From NCBI GenBank assembly GCA_029855925.1, contig JAGSHP010000396.1, forward strand, positions 1-5,700: a stretch of DNA of 5,700 nucleotides, written 5' to 3'. Each line of letters opens with the position of its first letter. Position 1 is the first letter of the stretch. Shown piece by piece: positions 1 to 5,584 of this stretch. The notes under the pieces are model-generated. The model did not search any database, had not been told where the DNA came from, and saw only the letters and a program-made list of their open reading frames with translations. This stretch comes from Candidatus Thorarchaeota archaeon (GTDB lineage Archaea; Asgardarchaeota; Thorarchaeia; Thorarchaeales; Thorarchaeaceae). Position numbers and translations under genes: made by a program.

Positions 1-1407
1 AGTTTCGAGTACGGCTCTGTTCGAGCACGACTGGTATGCCACTGCCCCTCTGGGTCCAAGGACAGGAATTGGAATCGAGGTTTCCCCAATCCTGGTGGTC
101 TCCTCTCCCTCTATATAGGTTGTAGTCCTGATTGTGATGACTGAGTTCTCATCATCCTTGAGAGTTTCCACATCCAGCTGTTTCCTTGTCGACCGCCTTG
201 GCTCAAGTTCAAAGGAAAACATGTGCCAGCTTAGGTTGTGACTGCCAGGCTCTGTTAGAACGATGTGTCCTTTGATTGTTTCCTGTGTGTTGTTTGTGAC
301 CTCGAGCGAGACCTCTGCTCTCTCAGTTGGGCTCACAGTTATGTATTCGGGACCTGTTGATAGGCTGATTGCGCTCTGGGGAATCAGTCCGCTGAACATG
401 TCTATGGTCTTGTCTCCAAATCTCAGGGTCCACTGACAGAGTGTGCTGACCTTGACATACGGCTCCGTCACAGAGTGCGGCTTGGCTCCAGGTCTGATCC
501 TATAGACCCCGGAGAGATCCGCTTCCTCCCCTGGTTGTATGTCAAGCTGCGTTGCGTCTTCAACAGATAGCATGAGCTTATCAGACGGTTTCGTAATCAC
601 CGAGACGTGCATCTTCTCCCCAGTATCGTTTTTCACATTCAGTCTTACCGGCACTTCTCCAATCGCAATGTAACCGACCTGTGATTTTGGAAGGACCTTG
701 GCACTGATGGTCTTGCCATCGACAGTCAGAGTGAACCCGCAGATTCCCTTTGCCATACGGTCAATCGTGACATCTAGTCTGTCATCATTCTCTCCCTCAA
801 AGTGGTACTCATAGACCCCGATTCCCTCCATTATCATCTCATTTGGTGCCTGTGTTATCTCTTGTTTCAGAGCATCGTACCAATAGTATCTCTCAAAGAA
901 CTCTTCAAAGAGTGGTGTTGTGATTATGCCTGGAACATACGACTCCATGAGCACGCGGCTATTAGGTACCCAGACAAACCCGATCCTCTTGTACAGTGGC
1001 ATAGCCTTCAAGTTGCCGGCCCAGGTGTGAAGGTCTATTCTCCGCTTACCACTCTCCGCCGCGGTCTCGGTTGCTGCTATCAACATTGCCTTGCCGTAGC
1101 CCTTTCCTTGGTAGTCTGGTCTAACACCAATGAGACCCACGTATGCTCCTTCTCTATCTCTCTCCGCATGAGCGACGTTACAATGCCCGATGATCTTGCT
1201 CCCATCAATTGCAACAATGACTCTGATGTTGTCGGTCCTCTCTATTCTCTCCAGTACTCTCTGTGCTGTGTACGGAGTCCCACCCGTGAACCCGCCAGGC
1301 CAGGAGTCGGAGTCATCAAATGAGTTGAAACAGTCTGCCAGGCGAGCAGCGTCTTTCTCTGTCATTTCGAAGTCGCGAATCTTTCCTTTAGTGTACTTCT
1401 CCGACAT
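1..1407 (-). CDS. GNAT-family N-acetyltransferase with long beta-rich C-terminal extension (partial, 3' end off window)
   Basis: Reading leftwards from ATG at 1407, the frame stays open for 469 codons to the window edge, so the C-terminus is missing. Residues about 8-160 form a GNAT fold that would transfer an acetyl group from acetyl-CoA to an amine. The acetyl-CoA loop is VRPDYQGKGYGKAML (about 95-109, the Q-x-x-G-x-G/A signature), and NLKAMPLYKRIGF (132-144) is the usual motif B helix. After about residue 190 the protein changes to strand-rich sequence with features of Ig-like/NEW3-type sandwiches, such as VPVRLNVKNDTGE (about 252-264) and, further on, AEVSLEVTNNTQET. No signal peptide or membrane helix is visible, so it is probably cytoplasmic. 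GGTGA lies 6 nt before the ATG and supports this start. It has its own promoter and follows a terminator, so it is probably transcribed apart from the upstream operon. The substrate is unknown. The GNAT call is secure; the nature of the extension is inference. Confidence 0.9.
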   Translation of the reverse strand, partial: MSEKYTKGKIRDFEMTEKDAARLADCFNSFDDSDSWPGGFTGGTPYTAQRVLERIERTDNIRVIVAIDGSKIIGHCNVAHAERDREGAYVGLIGVRPDYQGKGYGKAMLIAATETAAESGKRRIDLHTWAGNLKAMPLYKRIGFVWVPNSRVLMESYVPGIITTPLFEEFFERYYWYDALKQEITQAPNEMIMEGIGVYEYHFEGENDDRLDVTIDRMAKGICGFTLTVDGKTISAKVLPKSQVGYIAIGEVPVRLNVKNDTGEKMHVSVITKPSDKLMLSVEDATQLDIQPGEEADLSGVYRIRPGAKPHSVTEPYVKVSTLCQWTLRFGDKTIDMFSGLIPQSAISLSTGPEYITVSPTERAEVSLEVTNNTQETIKGHIVLTEPGSHNLSWHMFSFELEPRRSTRKQLDVETLKDDENSVITIRTTTYIEGEETTRIGETSIPIPVLGPRGAVAYQSCSNRAVLET

Positions 1408-1434
1408 ATCAGTTCACCAACAGAAGCCTTCCCT

Positions 1435-1448
1435 CCGAAGGACTTCGG
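1435..1448. promoter_or_regulatory. Perfect inverted repeat, possible operator of the acetyltransferase gene
   Basis: CCGAAG and CTTCGG are perfect 6-bp arms with a 2-bp spacer (GA). The repeat sits between the TATA box (1454-1461) and the predicted start near 1431, where a bound repressor would block the polymerase. A 2-nt loop makes a stable RNA hairpin unlikely, and the site is probably upstream of the transcript anyway, so a DNA-binding site is the better reading. The binding protein is unknown; the repeat does not resemble the GTTTGAC sites at 4835-4865. Confidence 0.4.
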
Positions 1449-1453
1449 TTTAC

Positions 1454-1461
1454 GATAAAAG
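1454..1461 (-). promoter_or_regulatory. TATA box of the acetyltransferase gene
   Basis: On the minus strand this reads CTTTTATC, close to the archaeal box A consensus. Transcription starting about 25 bp downstream would begin near 1431. That leaves a leader of about 24 nt containing GGTGA (1414-1418), correctly spaced from ATG 1407. A short dyad, GTTG-AC-CAAC (1464-1473 on the plus strand), lies just upstream, where the BRE would be. Position and spacing are the only evidence. Confidence 0.6.
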
Positions 1462-1480
1462 CCTGTTGACCAACGTATCT

Positions 1481-1513
1481 AAAAAAAGAAGGGCGGGGCC
1501 CGAACCGGACCCC
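1481..1513 (-). terminator. Hairpin plus U-tract terminator after the four-gene operon
   Basis: Read on the minus strand, GGGGUC and GGCCCC pair (6 bp, one G-U) around the 7-nt loop CGGUUCG (1495-1513). A short GCCCUUC spacer follows, then seven U residues (1487-1481). It begins about 30 nt after the stop codon of the beta-repeat protein gene at 1544, and points the right way to end that transcript before the acetyltransferase promoter. In archaea the U-tract is the essential part and the hairpin an accessory. Confidence 0.65.
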
Positions 1514-1543
1514 TCTGGCGTGCTTGTCAGTGGTGTTCATCAC

Positions 1544-2311
1544 TTATGCCAGGATGGCAGTGATGCCCCCTGTCGTCACAGATGCGGTCAGAGCGACCTG
1601 CTGACTTGCCGAGTCATAGTCGGAAGTCTGATAGATGTTCTGTGTGAGGAGTGTCCATGTGGTCGTGGTGACATCAACATTCCCAGTGCTCACAGAACCC
1701 GTGAACAACATTCCGACCCCAGTCGGTCTGGAGACAGTAATGCTAATCGCACCTGTTGTCACTGTTGTCACTACTGACACATTCCCCACAAACTGCATGT
1801 CGCTCACAAACGAGGCATCGATGCTGCCTGTTGTGACCTGCATACCGACGCCCCTAACTCTAGCGTGCTCGTTTGTTGTCAGATTGACTGCCCCTGTGAC
1901 GATATCAAGGTTGAATGTATAGGCTGATGAGTTACCAAGGATCATGGTCACTCGGGCCGCTCTATAGTGGAGGACAACGGCTGTATCGGAAAACTCTACA
2001 CTCGGCTCTCCGTACGTGTCAAGAGTGATATTGGGCACCTCAACATTGACCTTTGCAATCAATGTGGGATCGTCGGTAAATGTCACATTGACATCCCCAA
2101 CATCCAGCTCGATGTCTATTGTCATGGTTGCTGGCGCGCTTGGATTGTTGTTCTGGAACGTAAACGTCGTTGTGTTATTCCAATCGCCTCCGTTGATATG
2201 AGTGCCGCCAAATGCGCCATAGTATGTCATGACTCCCACAAGGGCCGCACCTATGATGATCACCGCAATGATGCAGGCCACCATTGAGTTGTTTCTGGTA
2301 TATTCGTTCAA
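1544..2311 (-). CDS. Membrane-anchored extracellular beta-repeat protein, DUF4097/adhesin-like
   Basis: A 255-residue protein with a short N-terminus (one Arg at position 6), one hydrophobic segment at about 10-32, and an outward-facing remainder with almost no charged clusters. The ectodomain carries at least five spaced turns of one pattern: IVTGAVNLTT (137-146), VTTGSIDASF (159-168), VTTGAISITV (184-193), VSTGNVDVTT (207-216) and VTTGGITAIL (245-254). DVGDVNVTFT (70-79) is a weaker sixth. This TG-x-I/V ladder is what DUF4097/putative adhesin beta-solenoid domains look like. N-glycosylation sequons are frequent (N45, N46, N75, N94, N127, N143, N177), as expected for an archaeal surface protein. 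The start is TTG at 2311: the frame has no ATG or GTG between the preceding in-frame stop and this codon. The next ATG (2284) lies at the edge of the membrane helix and has no ribosome-binding site. It begins 4 nt after the stop of the regulator gene and is the last gene of the operon. Role is inferred: a surface sensor or structural envelope protein. Confidence 0.85.
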   Translation of the reverse strand: MNEYTRNNSMVACIIAVIIIGAALVGVMTYYGAFGGTHINGGDWNNTTTFTFQNNNPSAPATMTIDIELDVGDVNVTFTDDPTLIAKVNVEVPNITLDTYGEPSVEFSDTAVVLHYRAARVTMILGNSSAYTFNLDIVTGAVNLTTNEHARVRGVGMQVTTGSIDASFVSDMQFVGNVSVVTTVTTGAISITVSRPTGVGMLFTGSVSTGNVDVTTTTWTLLTQNIYQTSDYDSASQQVALTASVTTGGITAILA

Positions 2312-2315
2312 CGAT

Positions 2316-2918
2316 TCATCTCTCCATGTGTGATCTCAAGAACTTGTTCCATTTGTCTCGCAATGATTTGTATCTCGTATCTTCTTCGAGGAGGAATTTT
2401 CTAATCAGCCTGGACGCATCGCGCTTTACAGCCTCTGGGAGTTTGTGGTATGCCTCCTCATCGACAATTGGTACGTTGCCACTCACCTCGTTCTCCCTGT
2501 CCAGTAACTCTCTTAGTAGTTCGACGCCCTGGTCAATCTCATCGTCCTCGACCCTTATGCCATAGACCTGCAAGGCTCGAATCATGGACTTGAGACGGTT
2601 CTCTGCGAACTTCGCCACGCCCTCGTCTGACCTCATCAGTTCGCTGAGGCCAAGCCTGTACTCTCTTGCTGTTGCTCGATAGTACCTCTGAACAATACCC
2701 GTCACTGTCTGCTCCGTACGCTCTTGAACCACAAGGCCCGCATTCTTCAGCTTCTCTATATGGTGCAGTATGGTCCCTGGATTCTTCCCCAATGCGTCCG
2801 CTAGCTGTTTGACAGTCATCGACCCGTTTACAAGGTACTTGAAGAGAATCTGTGAGCGAGTGGGTTCCATCAGCACCTTGATCGTCTTTGGGTCACTGAT
2901 GACTGCAAGGTCCTTCAT
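2316..2918 (-). CDS. ArsR-like winged-helix transcriptional regulator
   Basis: A 200-residue protein from the ATG at 2918. Residues about 9-85 form an ArsR/HTH_20-type winged helix: DPKTIKVLMEPTRSQILFKYL opens as this family does, MTVKQLADALG is the first helix of the HTH, NPGTILHHIEKLKNAGLV the recognition helix, and VVQERTEQTVTGIVQRYYRAT the beta wing. The C-terminal half (about 95-200) is helical and charged and probably mediates dimerisation or signal input; I do not recognise it. No Cys or His cluster for metal binding is seen. The frame is open further upstream to GTG 3017, but those extra 33 residues overlap the end of the preceding gene, are Arg- and Pro-rich and do not belong to the fold. 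GTG 2960 and GTG 2927 are other possible starts, and ATG 2918 has no clear Shine-Dalgarno, so the exact start is uncertain. It is the third gene of the operon, 34 nt after the membrane protein gene. It is a candidate to bind the palindromes at 4835-4865. Confidence 0.85.
   Translation of the reverse strand: MKDLAVISDPKTIKVLMEPTRSQILFKYLVNGSMTVKQLADALGKNPGTILHHIEKLKNAGLVVQERTEQTVTGIVQRYYRATAREYRLGLSELMRSDEGVAKFAENRLKSMIRALQVYGIRVEDDEIDQGVELLRELLDRENEVSGNVPIVDEEAYHKLPEAVKRDASRLIRKFLLEEDTRYKSLRDKWNKFLRSHMER
2322..2325 (-). promoter_or_regulatory. Shine-Dalgarno for the TTG start of the beta-repeat protein
   Basis: GGAG on the minus strand lies 10 nt before TTG 2311 and inside the last codons of the upstream regulator gene. 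It supports the TTG start and suggests coupled translation of the two genes. The ATG further in has no such motif. Confidence 0.5.
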
Positions 2919-2952
2919 CGGAGGCACTGTTGGTCCATCGTTCGACGCCGTT

Positions 2953-3867
2953 CTAGACACCTCCCACAATCTCAAGGTGCTCGTCGTTCGCCGCCTCGGC
3001 TGGAACCTCATCTCCACTAAGGATCAGATAGACCCGGTTGAGAGTGATGGTCGCGGCTGGAAAGACGACAAAGACTATTGCAACACCAAGGAGTACTGCG
3101 TAGGCCACAAATGGGATACCGTAACCCATTGGGAGAAACATCGGGTTAAGAATCAGCATTGGAACAAGGAGAACGAGATCTATTACCACAAAAGCCAACC
3201 ATGTGCTAAAGACCCGGTCAAAGTACCTGATGGAATACCTCACGCTTGTTTTCACAGCCTCAATTGAGGACTGCCCGTCAATGATTGCCGGGAACATCAT
3301 CGACAGCATTCCGGAGCTGATGAGTATCCAGATTGCCGAGATGGTTGAGAACACCACCATAGGACCGTCGAATATGATTCCACCCGACATAGACCCCATG
3401 ATCACCATCAGCGTGATTGGTGGACCAGCAACGATGAGAAACCCAAGTGTACCTCCTGCTGCGAGGGTGAGAAACTTGGACTTGTACCAGGCGAATACCC
3501 CTTCTGCTGTAGTGCCCTCGCTCTCAATGACCTCTCGACCCAGACCAAAGATGGCACCTCCGGCGATGAACAATGGCAAGACAATTGGAAGTATTAGAAA
3601 GACCATTGCTCCAACCACTATCATCCCAGTCGCATTATTCACCTGTGAACCGATCTGGATCATCCAGTTGATTACACCACTGAGGTTTCCAGCGAGCGCA
3701 AAGAATATCCCTACGCTTATTGCTGCGATTATCCCCATTAGAACTCCGGTCAGAATGAGAACTCCTATCATCCCTAAAAAGAAGGAGATGAAGTTCTTGA
3801 GGGCAAACTTGAATCCGACCTTTACGTCTTCGAGAAGTGTCTTGAAACTTGCATTTTTTGAACTCAT
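2953..3867 (-). CDS. Six-helix integral membrane protein, paralogue of its upstream neighbour
   Basis: 304 residues from ATG 3867. An amphipathic N-terminus (FKTLLEDVKVGFKFALKN) is followed by about six hydrophobic segments near 27-58, 82-108, 132-158, 168-193, 222-243 and 250-283. It aligns along its whole length with the product of 3918-4817. Shared blocks are GAIFG-x(3)-EV (104-112), a GTTAE loop (118-122), SMMFPAIIDGQSSIEAV (189-205) followed by FDRVF (216-220), and NRVYLILSGDE near the C-terminus. The P-x(4)-G-x(3)-EAV-x-SV loop before a membrane helix recalls archaeal membrane domains related to the GlpQ-type membrane region or DUF7847, but I cannot name the family firmly. No catalytic motif is visible. 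The C-terminal tail is acidic and soluble. The frame extends upstream to 4098, but that part overlaps the neighbour and is not protein-like. GGTGA 5 nt before ATG 3867 fixes the start. It is the second gene of the operon. Confidence 0.85.
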   Translation of the reverse strand: MSSKNASFKTLLEDVKVGFKFALKNFISFFLGMIGVLILTGVLMGIIAAISVGIFFALAGNLSGVINWMIQIGSQVNNATGMIVVGAMVFLILPIVLPLFIAGGAIFGLGREVIESEGTTAEGVFAWYKSKFLTLAAGGTLGFLIVAGPPITLMVIMGSMSGGIIFDGPMVVFSTISAIWILISSGMLSMMFPAIIDGQSSIEAVKTSVRYSIRYFDRVFSTWLAFVVIDLVLLVPMLILNPMFLPMGYGIPFVAYAVLLGVAIVFVVFPAATITLNRVYLILSGDEVPAEAANDEHLEIVGGV

Positions 3868-3872
3868 GTTTA

Positions 3873-3877
3873 TCACC
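3873..3877 (-). promoter_or_regulatory. Shine-Dalgarno of the second membrane protein gene
   Basis: GGTGA (within GGGTGAT) lies exactly 5 nt before ATG 3867 and decides this start over the longer frame that begins at 4098. The same motif with the same 5-nt spacing precedes the paralogous gene at 4817. Confidence 0.7.
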
Positions 3878-3883
3878 CATGAT

Positions 3884-3908
3884 GGTTGGGGGCAAGAGCC
3901 CCGCAACC
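3884..3908 (-). other. Strong intercistronic hairpin between the two membrane protein genes
   Basis: On the minus strand, GGTTG-C-GGGGC pairs with GCCCC-CAACC around the loop TCTT. That is ten base pairs with a single bulged C. It fills the 50-nt gap between the stop at 3918 and the Shine-Dalgarno at 3877. No U-tract follows, so it is not a typical terminator. It could stabilise or mark a processing point on the polycistronic mRNA, or alter relative expression of the paralogues. Confidence 0.6.
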
Positions 3909-3917
3909 CGTTACCTC

Positions 3918-4817
3918 TTACACTATCGGGATGGACTCCTGTTCGTGAACTGGTAGGTCGCCCTTTGCCACTACATAGTACACTCTTGTAATCACAATCG
4001 TGACCATTGGGAATAACAGTAGGACCCATGCAAGCCCGACAAGGAGCATCCAGAGACCCAAGCCCGCAAGTGCCGGAGTAGGCCCTGCGATCCACCAACC
4101 AGTAGTTCCAGCCAGTCCAGCCACGATTGCTGGGGCGAAGGACAGGATGATGATCACGAGCACTCCTGAAAGCACTCCGTACACTCTATCATAGTGCGCA
4201 CGAGCCAGATGGACCGAGTCCACTACTGCCTCCTGAACACCCTTTCCTTGCAGAACTCCCGGAATGACCATTGACATGATCCCTATCGTCATGAATATCC
4301 AGACGAACGAGATGATAGAGACCGCCGAATTGACAATACCTGTCAGGGGTAGTCCCATTGCAACTGCAACAAGTCCATGCAACCAGAGTGGTGGCATCAT
4401 TATCACGAGAGTGAGAATCAATCCCGCTCCCGCTAGAGCCAGAGCCTTGTGCCTTAGCGAGGAGAATGCGGTCTCAGCATGTGTTGTACCGGTCTCAACC
4501 ACCTCCATGCTCATCCCAAAGATGGCACCCAGAATCGTGAAGAACAGAGTACCTACTGGCAGCATGATCAGGCTGGCTAACAATACCCATCCATTTTGAA
4601 TGGTGTTCATCGCAGCCAGTTGAGCTCCGATTGCGGACCATCTGGCCGCATCGAACCCGACTGCAACTGCTAAGATCGGAACCACATAGGCCGCAATGAT
4701 GAGTCCCATCAAGACTAACAGTCCGAGTGTTGCTAAGAAGTAGCTTAGAACATTTTGGCGTGCTAGTCCTAGACTGGCTTTGATATCCTCGATGATTGTC
4801 TTGATGTTTACTGACAT
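3918..4817 (-). CDS. Six-helix integral membrane protein, first gene of the operon
   Basis: 299 residues from ATG 4817. After an N-terminal amphipathic stretch (IKTIIEDIKASLGLARQN) there are about six membrane segments near 24-54, 77-103, 126-152, 163-186, 214-236 and 250-283. It is a diverged paralogue of the next gene: GAIFGMSMEVVETGTTHAE (97-115), SMVIPGVLQGKGVQEAV (182-198) followed by YDRVY (209-213), and ITRVYYVVAKGD (276-287) match the neighbour in order and spacing. The loop between helices 5 and 6 is Gly/Trp/Pro-rich (TTGWWIAGPTPALAG) and absent from the paralogue, so the two may differ in what they bind. No enzyme motif is seen; sensor, scaffold or transport roles are all possible. 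An in-frame ATG at 4856 would add 13 residues. However, it lies inside the operator palindrome, has no Shine-Dalgarno, and the extension has no counterpart in the paralogue, whereas GGTGA precedes 4817. Confidence 0.85.
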   Translation of the reverse strand: MSVNIKTIIEDIKASLGLARQNVLSYFLATLGLLVLMGLIIAAYVVPILAVAVGFDAARWSAIGAQLAAMNTIQNGWVLLASLIMLPVGTLFFTILGAIFGMSMEVVETGTTHAETAFSSLRHKALALAGAGLILTLVIMMPPLWLHGLVAVAMGLPLTGIVNSAVSIISFVWIFMTIGIMSMVIPGVLQGKGVQEAVVDSVHLARAHYDRVYGVLSGVLVIIILSFAPAIVAGLAGTTGWWIAGPTPALAGLGLWMLLVGLAWVLLLFPMVTIVITRVYYVVAKGDLPVHEQESIPIV

Positions 4818-4822
4818 TTCAT

Positions 4823-4827
4823 TCACC
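4823..4827 (-). promoter_or_regulatory. Shine-Dalgarno of the first operon gene
   Basis: GGTGA lies 5 nt before ATG 4817, matching the arrangement at the paralogous gene. It decides the start against the in-frame ATG at 4856. Confidence 0.7.
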
Positions 4828-4834
4828 GCGTTTA

Positions 4835-4865
4835 TCAAACGTTTGACGTTTGACATTTGTCAAAC
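4835..4865. promoter_or_regulatory. Operator array: two adjacent palindromes built from GTTTGAC half-sites
   Basis: Two perfect dyads lie side by side. TCAAAC/GTTTGA (4835-4846) is a 12-bp palindrome without spacer. GTTTGACA-TT-TGTCAAAC (4848-4865) has 8-bp arms and a 2-bp spacer. Counted as half-sites there are four: inverted at 4835-4840, direct at 4841-4847 and 4848-4854 (back to back, 7 bp apart), and inverted at 4859-4865. The array covers the predicted start point of the operon (about 4860, from the TATA element at 4883-4890), which is a repressor position. The operon's own winged-helix protein (2316-2918) is the obvious candidate, by inference only. Confidence 0.7.
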
Positions 4866-4882
4866 ATTAACGCACATCATAA

Positions 4883-4890
4883 ATATATAA
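4883..4890. promoter_or_regulatory. TATA element of the operon, possibly shared with the divergent PHP gene
   Basis: On the minus strand TTATATAT follows a purine-rich BRE-like stretch (CGAAAAGG) and would start transcription near 4860. On the plus strand the same AT-rich block reads TAAATATATAA and would start near 4912, about 16 nt before the PHP start codon. No other TATA-like sequence lies between the two genes, so one element, or two overlapping ones, may serve both. The BRE-like sequence favours the leftward direction. Confidence 0.65.
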
Positions 4891-4927
4891 CCTTTTCGTC
4901 CCCGTTTCTCCCACTGAGGCCCCCCTG

Positions 4928-5584
4928 ATGGATGCTTTGAGGTCAGACCTTCATATTCATACTACGTTCTCTGACGCCTCGTGTACGGTGGAAGAAACAG
5001 TTCGAAGAGCGGTAGACCTACGACTGGACGCAATTGGCATTACCGATCATTTCTGGCCATCGTTGGGGTCAAAGAAGGGCGGTCTCGAGGTCATCCTGGA
5101 GCGTCGTGCCCTACTTGGTCAACTACGTGAAGAGTTCCCTTCTCTGCGCATATTGGATGGCGCAGAGGTGGATATCTCGGCGGATGGCTCGTTTGCTCCA
5201 GTGGCTGGAGGACTTGAGCAATTCGACTTGGTCATTGGTTCGATCCACTTCGTCTGCAACTCGACCCAGTGGGCGTCAATCATGCTCCGTGCACTGAAGA
5301 AGAACTCCTTTCACATCCTTGGCCACTGGGATGGATACCTCTCGTCGTATAGACCGAGCGACGGAGCAATTGTTGCAAGAGCCCTTGCTGACCATGGAGT
5401 TGCGGTGGAGCTGAGTTCGCGGTATCCCACGCAATGTGAGGACTTTCTCGAACTTGCTCGTGATGAAGGATGCCTGTTCTCACTAGGGAGTGATTCTCAC
5501 TATGTAGGGGCGATTGGGCAGCTTGATGATCAGAGGGCGCTGGTGGAAGCCATGGACTTGCCGCTGCTGGAGCTTTCCTCGTGA
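4928..5584 (+). CDS. PHP-domain metal-dependent phosphoesterase
   Basis: A complete 218-residue single-domain PHP protein. The metal-site motifs appear in canonical order: DLHIHTTFSDAS (D7, H9, H11, D16), GITDH (D40, H41), GAEVDI (E80), GSIHF (H107), GHWDG (H133) and GSDSHY (D189, H191). With every expected ligand present it should be an active hydrolase of phosphate esters using a cluster of up to three metal ions in a TIM-like barrel. The family includes histidinol phosphatase, YcdX-type and nucleotide phosphoesterases; the sequence alone does not choose between them, and no polymerase or other domain is attached. It is soluble and cytoplasmic. GAGG (4916-4919) lies 8 nt before the ATG. The gene is divergent from the membrane-protein operon and shares its promoter region, so the GTTTGAC operators could also affect it. 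Its last 55 nt overlap the tail of a convergent gene. Confidence 0.9.
   Translation: MDALRSDLHIHTTFSDASCTVEETVRRAVDLRLDAIGITDHFWPSLGSKKGGLEVILERRALLGQLREEFPSLRILDGAEVDISADGSFAPVAGGLEQFDLVIGSIHFVCNSTQWASIMLRALKKNSFHILGHWDGYLSSYRPSDGAIVARALADHGVAVELSSRYPTQCEDFLELARDEGCLFSLGSDSHYVGAIGQLDDQRALVEAMDLPLLELSS

Noticed and set aside
1491..1516. tRNA-like T-arm (GGTTCG within a GC-rich stem, minus strand)
   Set aside because: The T-stem does not pair in the right register and no anticodon or D-arm precedes it; hairpin plus U-tract as a terminator explains it better.
802..1777. Two overlapping plus-strand open frames (802-1323 and 1190-1777)
   Set aside because: They lie antisense to the acetyltransferase and beta-repeat genes, one crosses the terminator and intergenic region, and their translations are Cys/Ser-rich without domain features.
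2807..2814. Isolated GTTTGACA half-site inside the regulator gene
   Set aside because: A single 8-bp match without an inverted partner in coding sequence is compatible with chance.
2919..3017. Longer GTG start for the winged-helix regulator
   Set aside because: The added residues overlap the preceding gene and are not part of the fold. GTG 2960, which overlaps the upstream stop, remains a weaker alternative to ATG 2918.
3203..3991. Plus-strand open frame of 262 codons
   Set aside because: It is the mirror of the membrane protein gene on the other strand; its Pro/Thr/Ile-rich translation is the expected antisense pattern of a hydrophobic gene, and it runs through the intercistronic gap.
3868..4098. 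N-terminal extension of 77 codons on the second membrane protein
   Set aside because: It overlaps the first membrane gene in another frame, reads as Cys/Arg/Gly-rich non-protein-like sequence, and GGTGA plus paralogue alignment place the start at 3867.
5034..5483. Out-of-frame open frames within the PHP gene on both strands (5034-5297 and 5280-5483)
   Set aside because: They are shadows of a gene whose own frame contains every PHP metal ligand.
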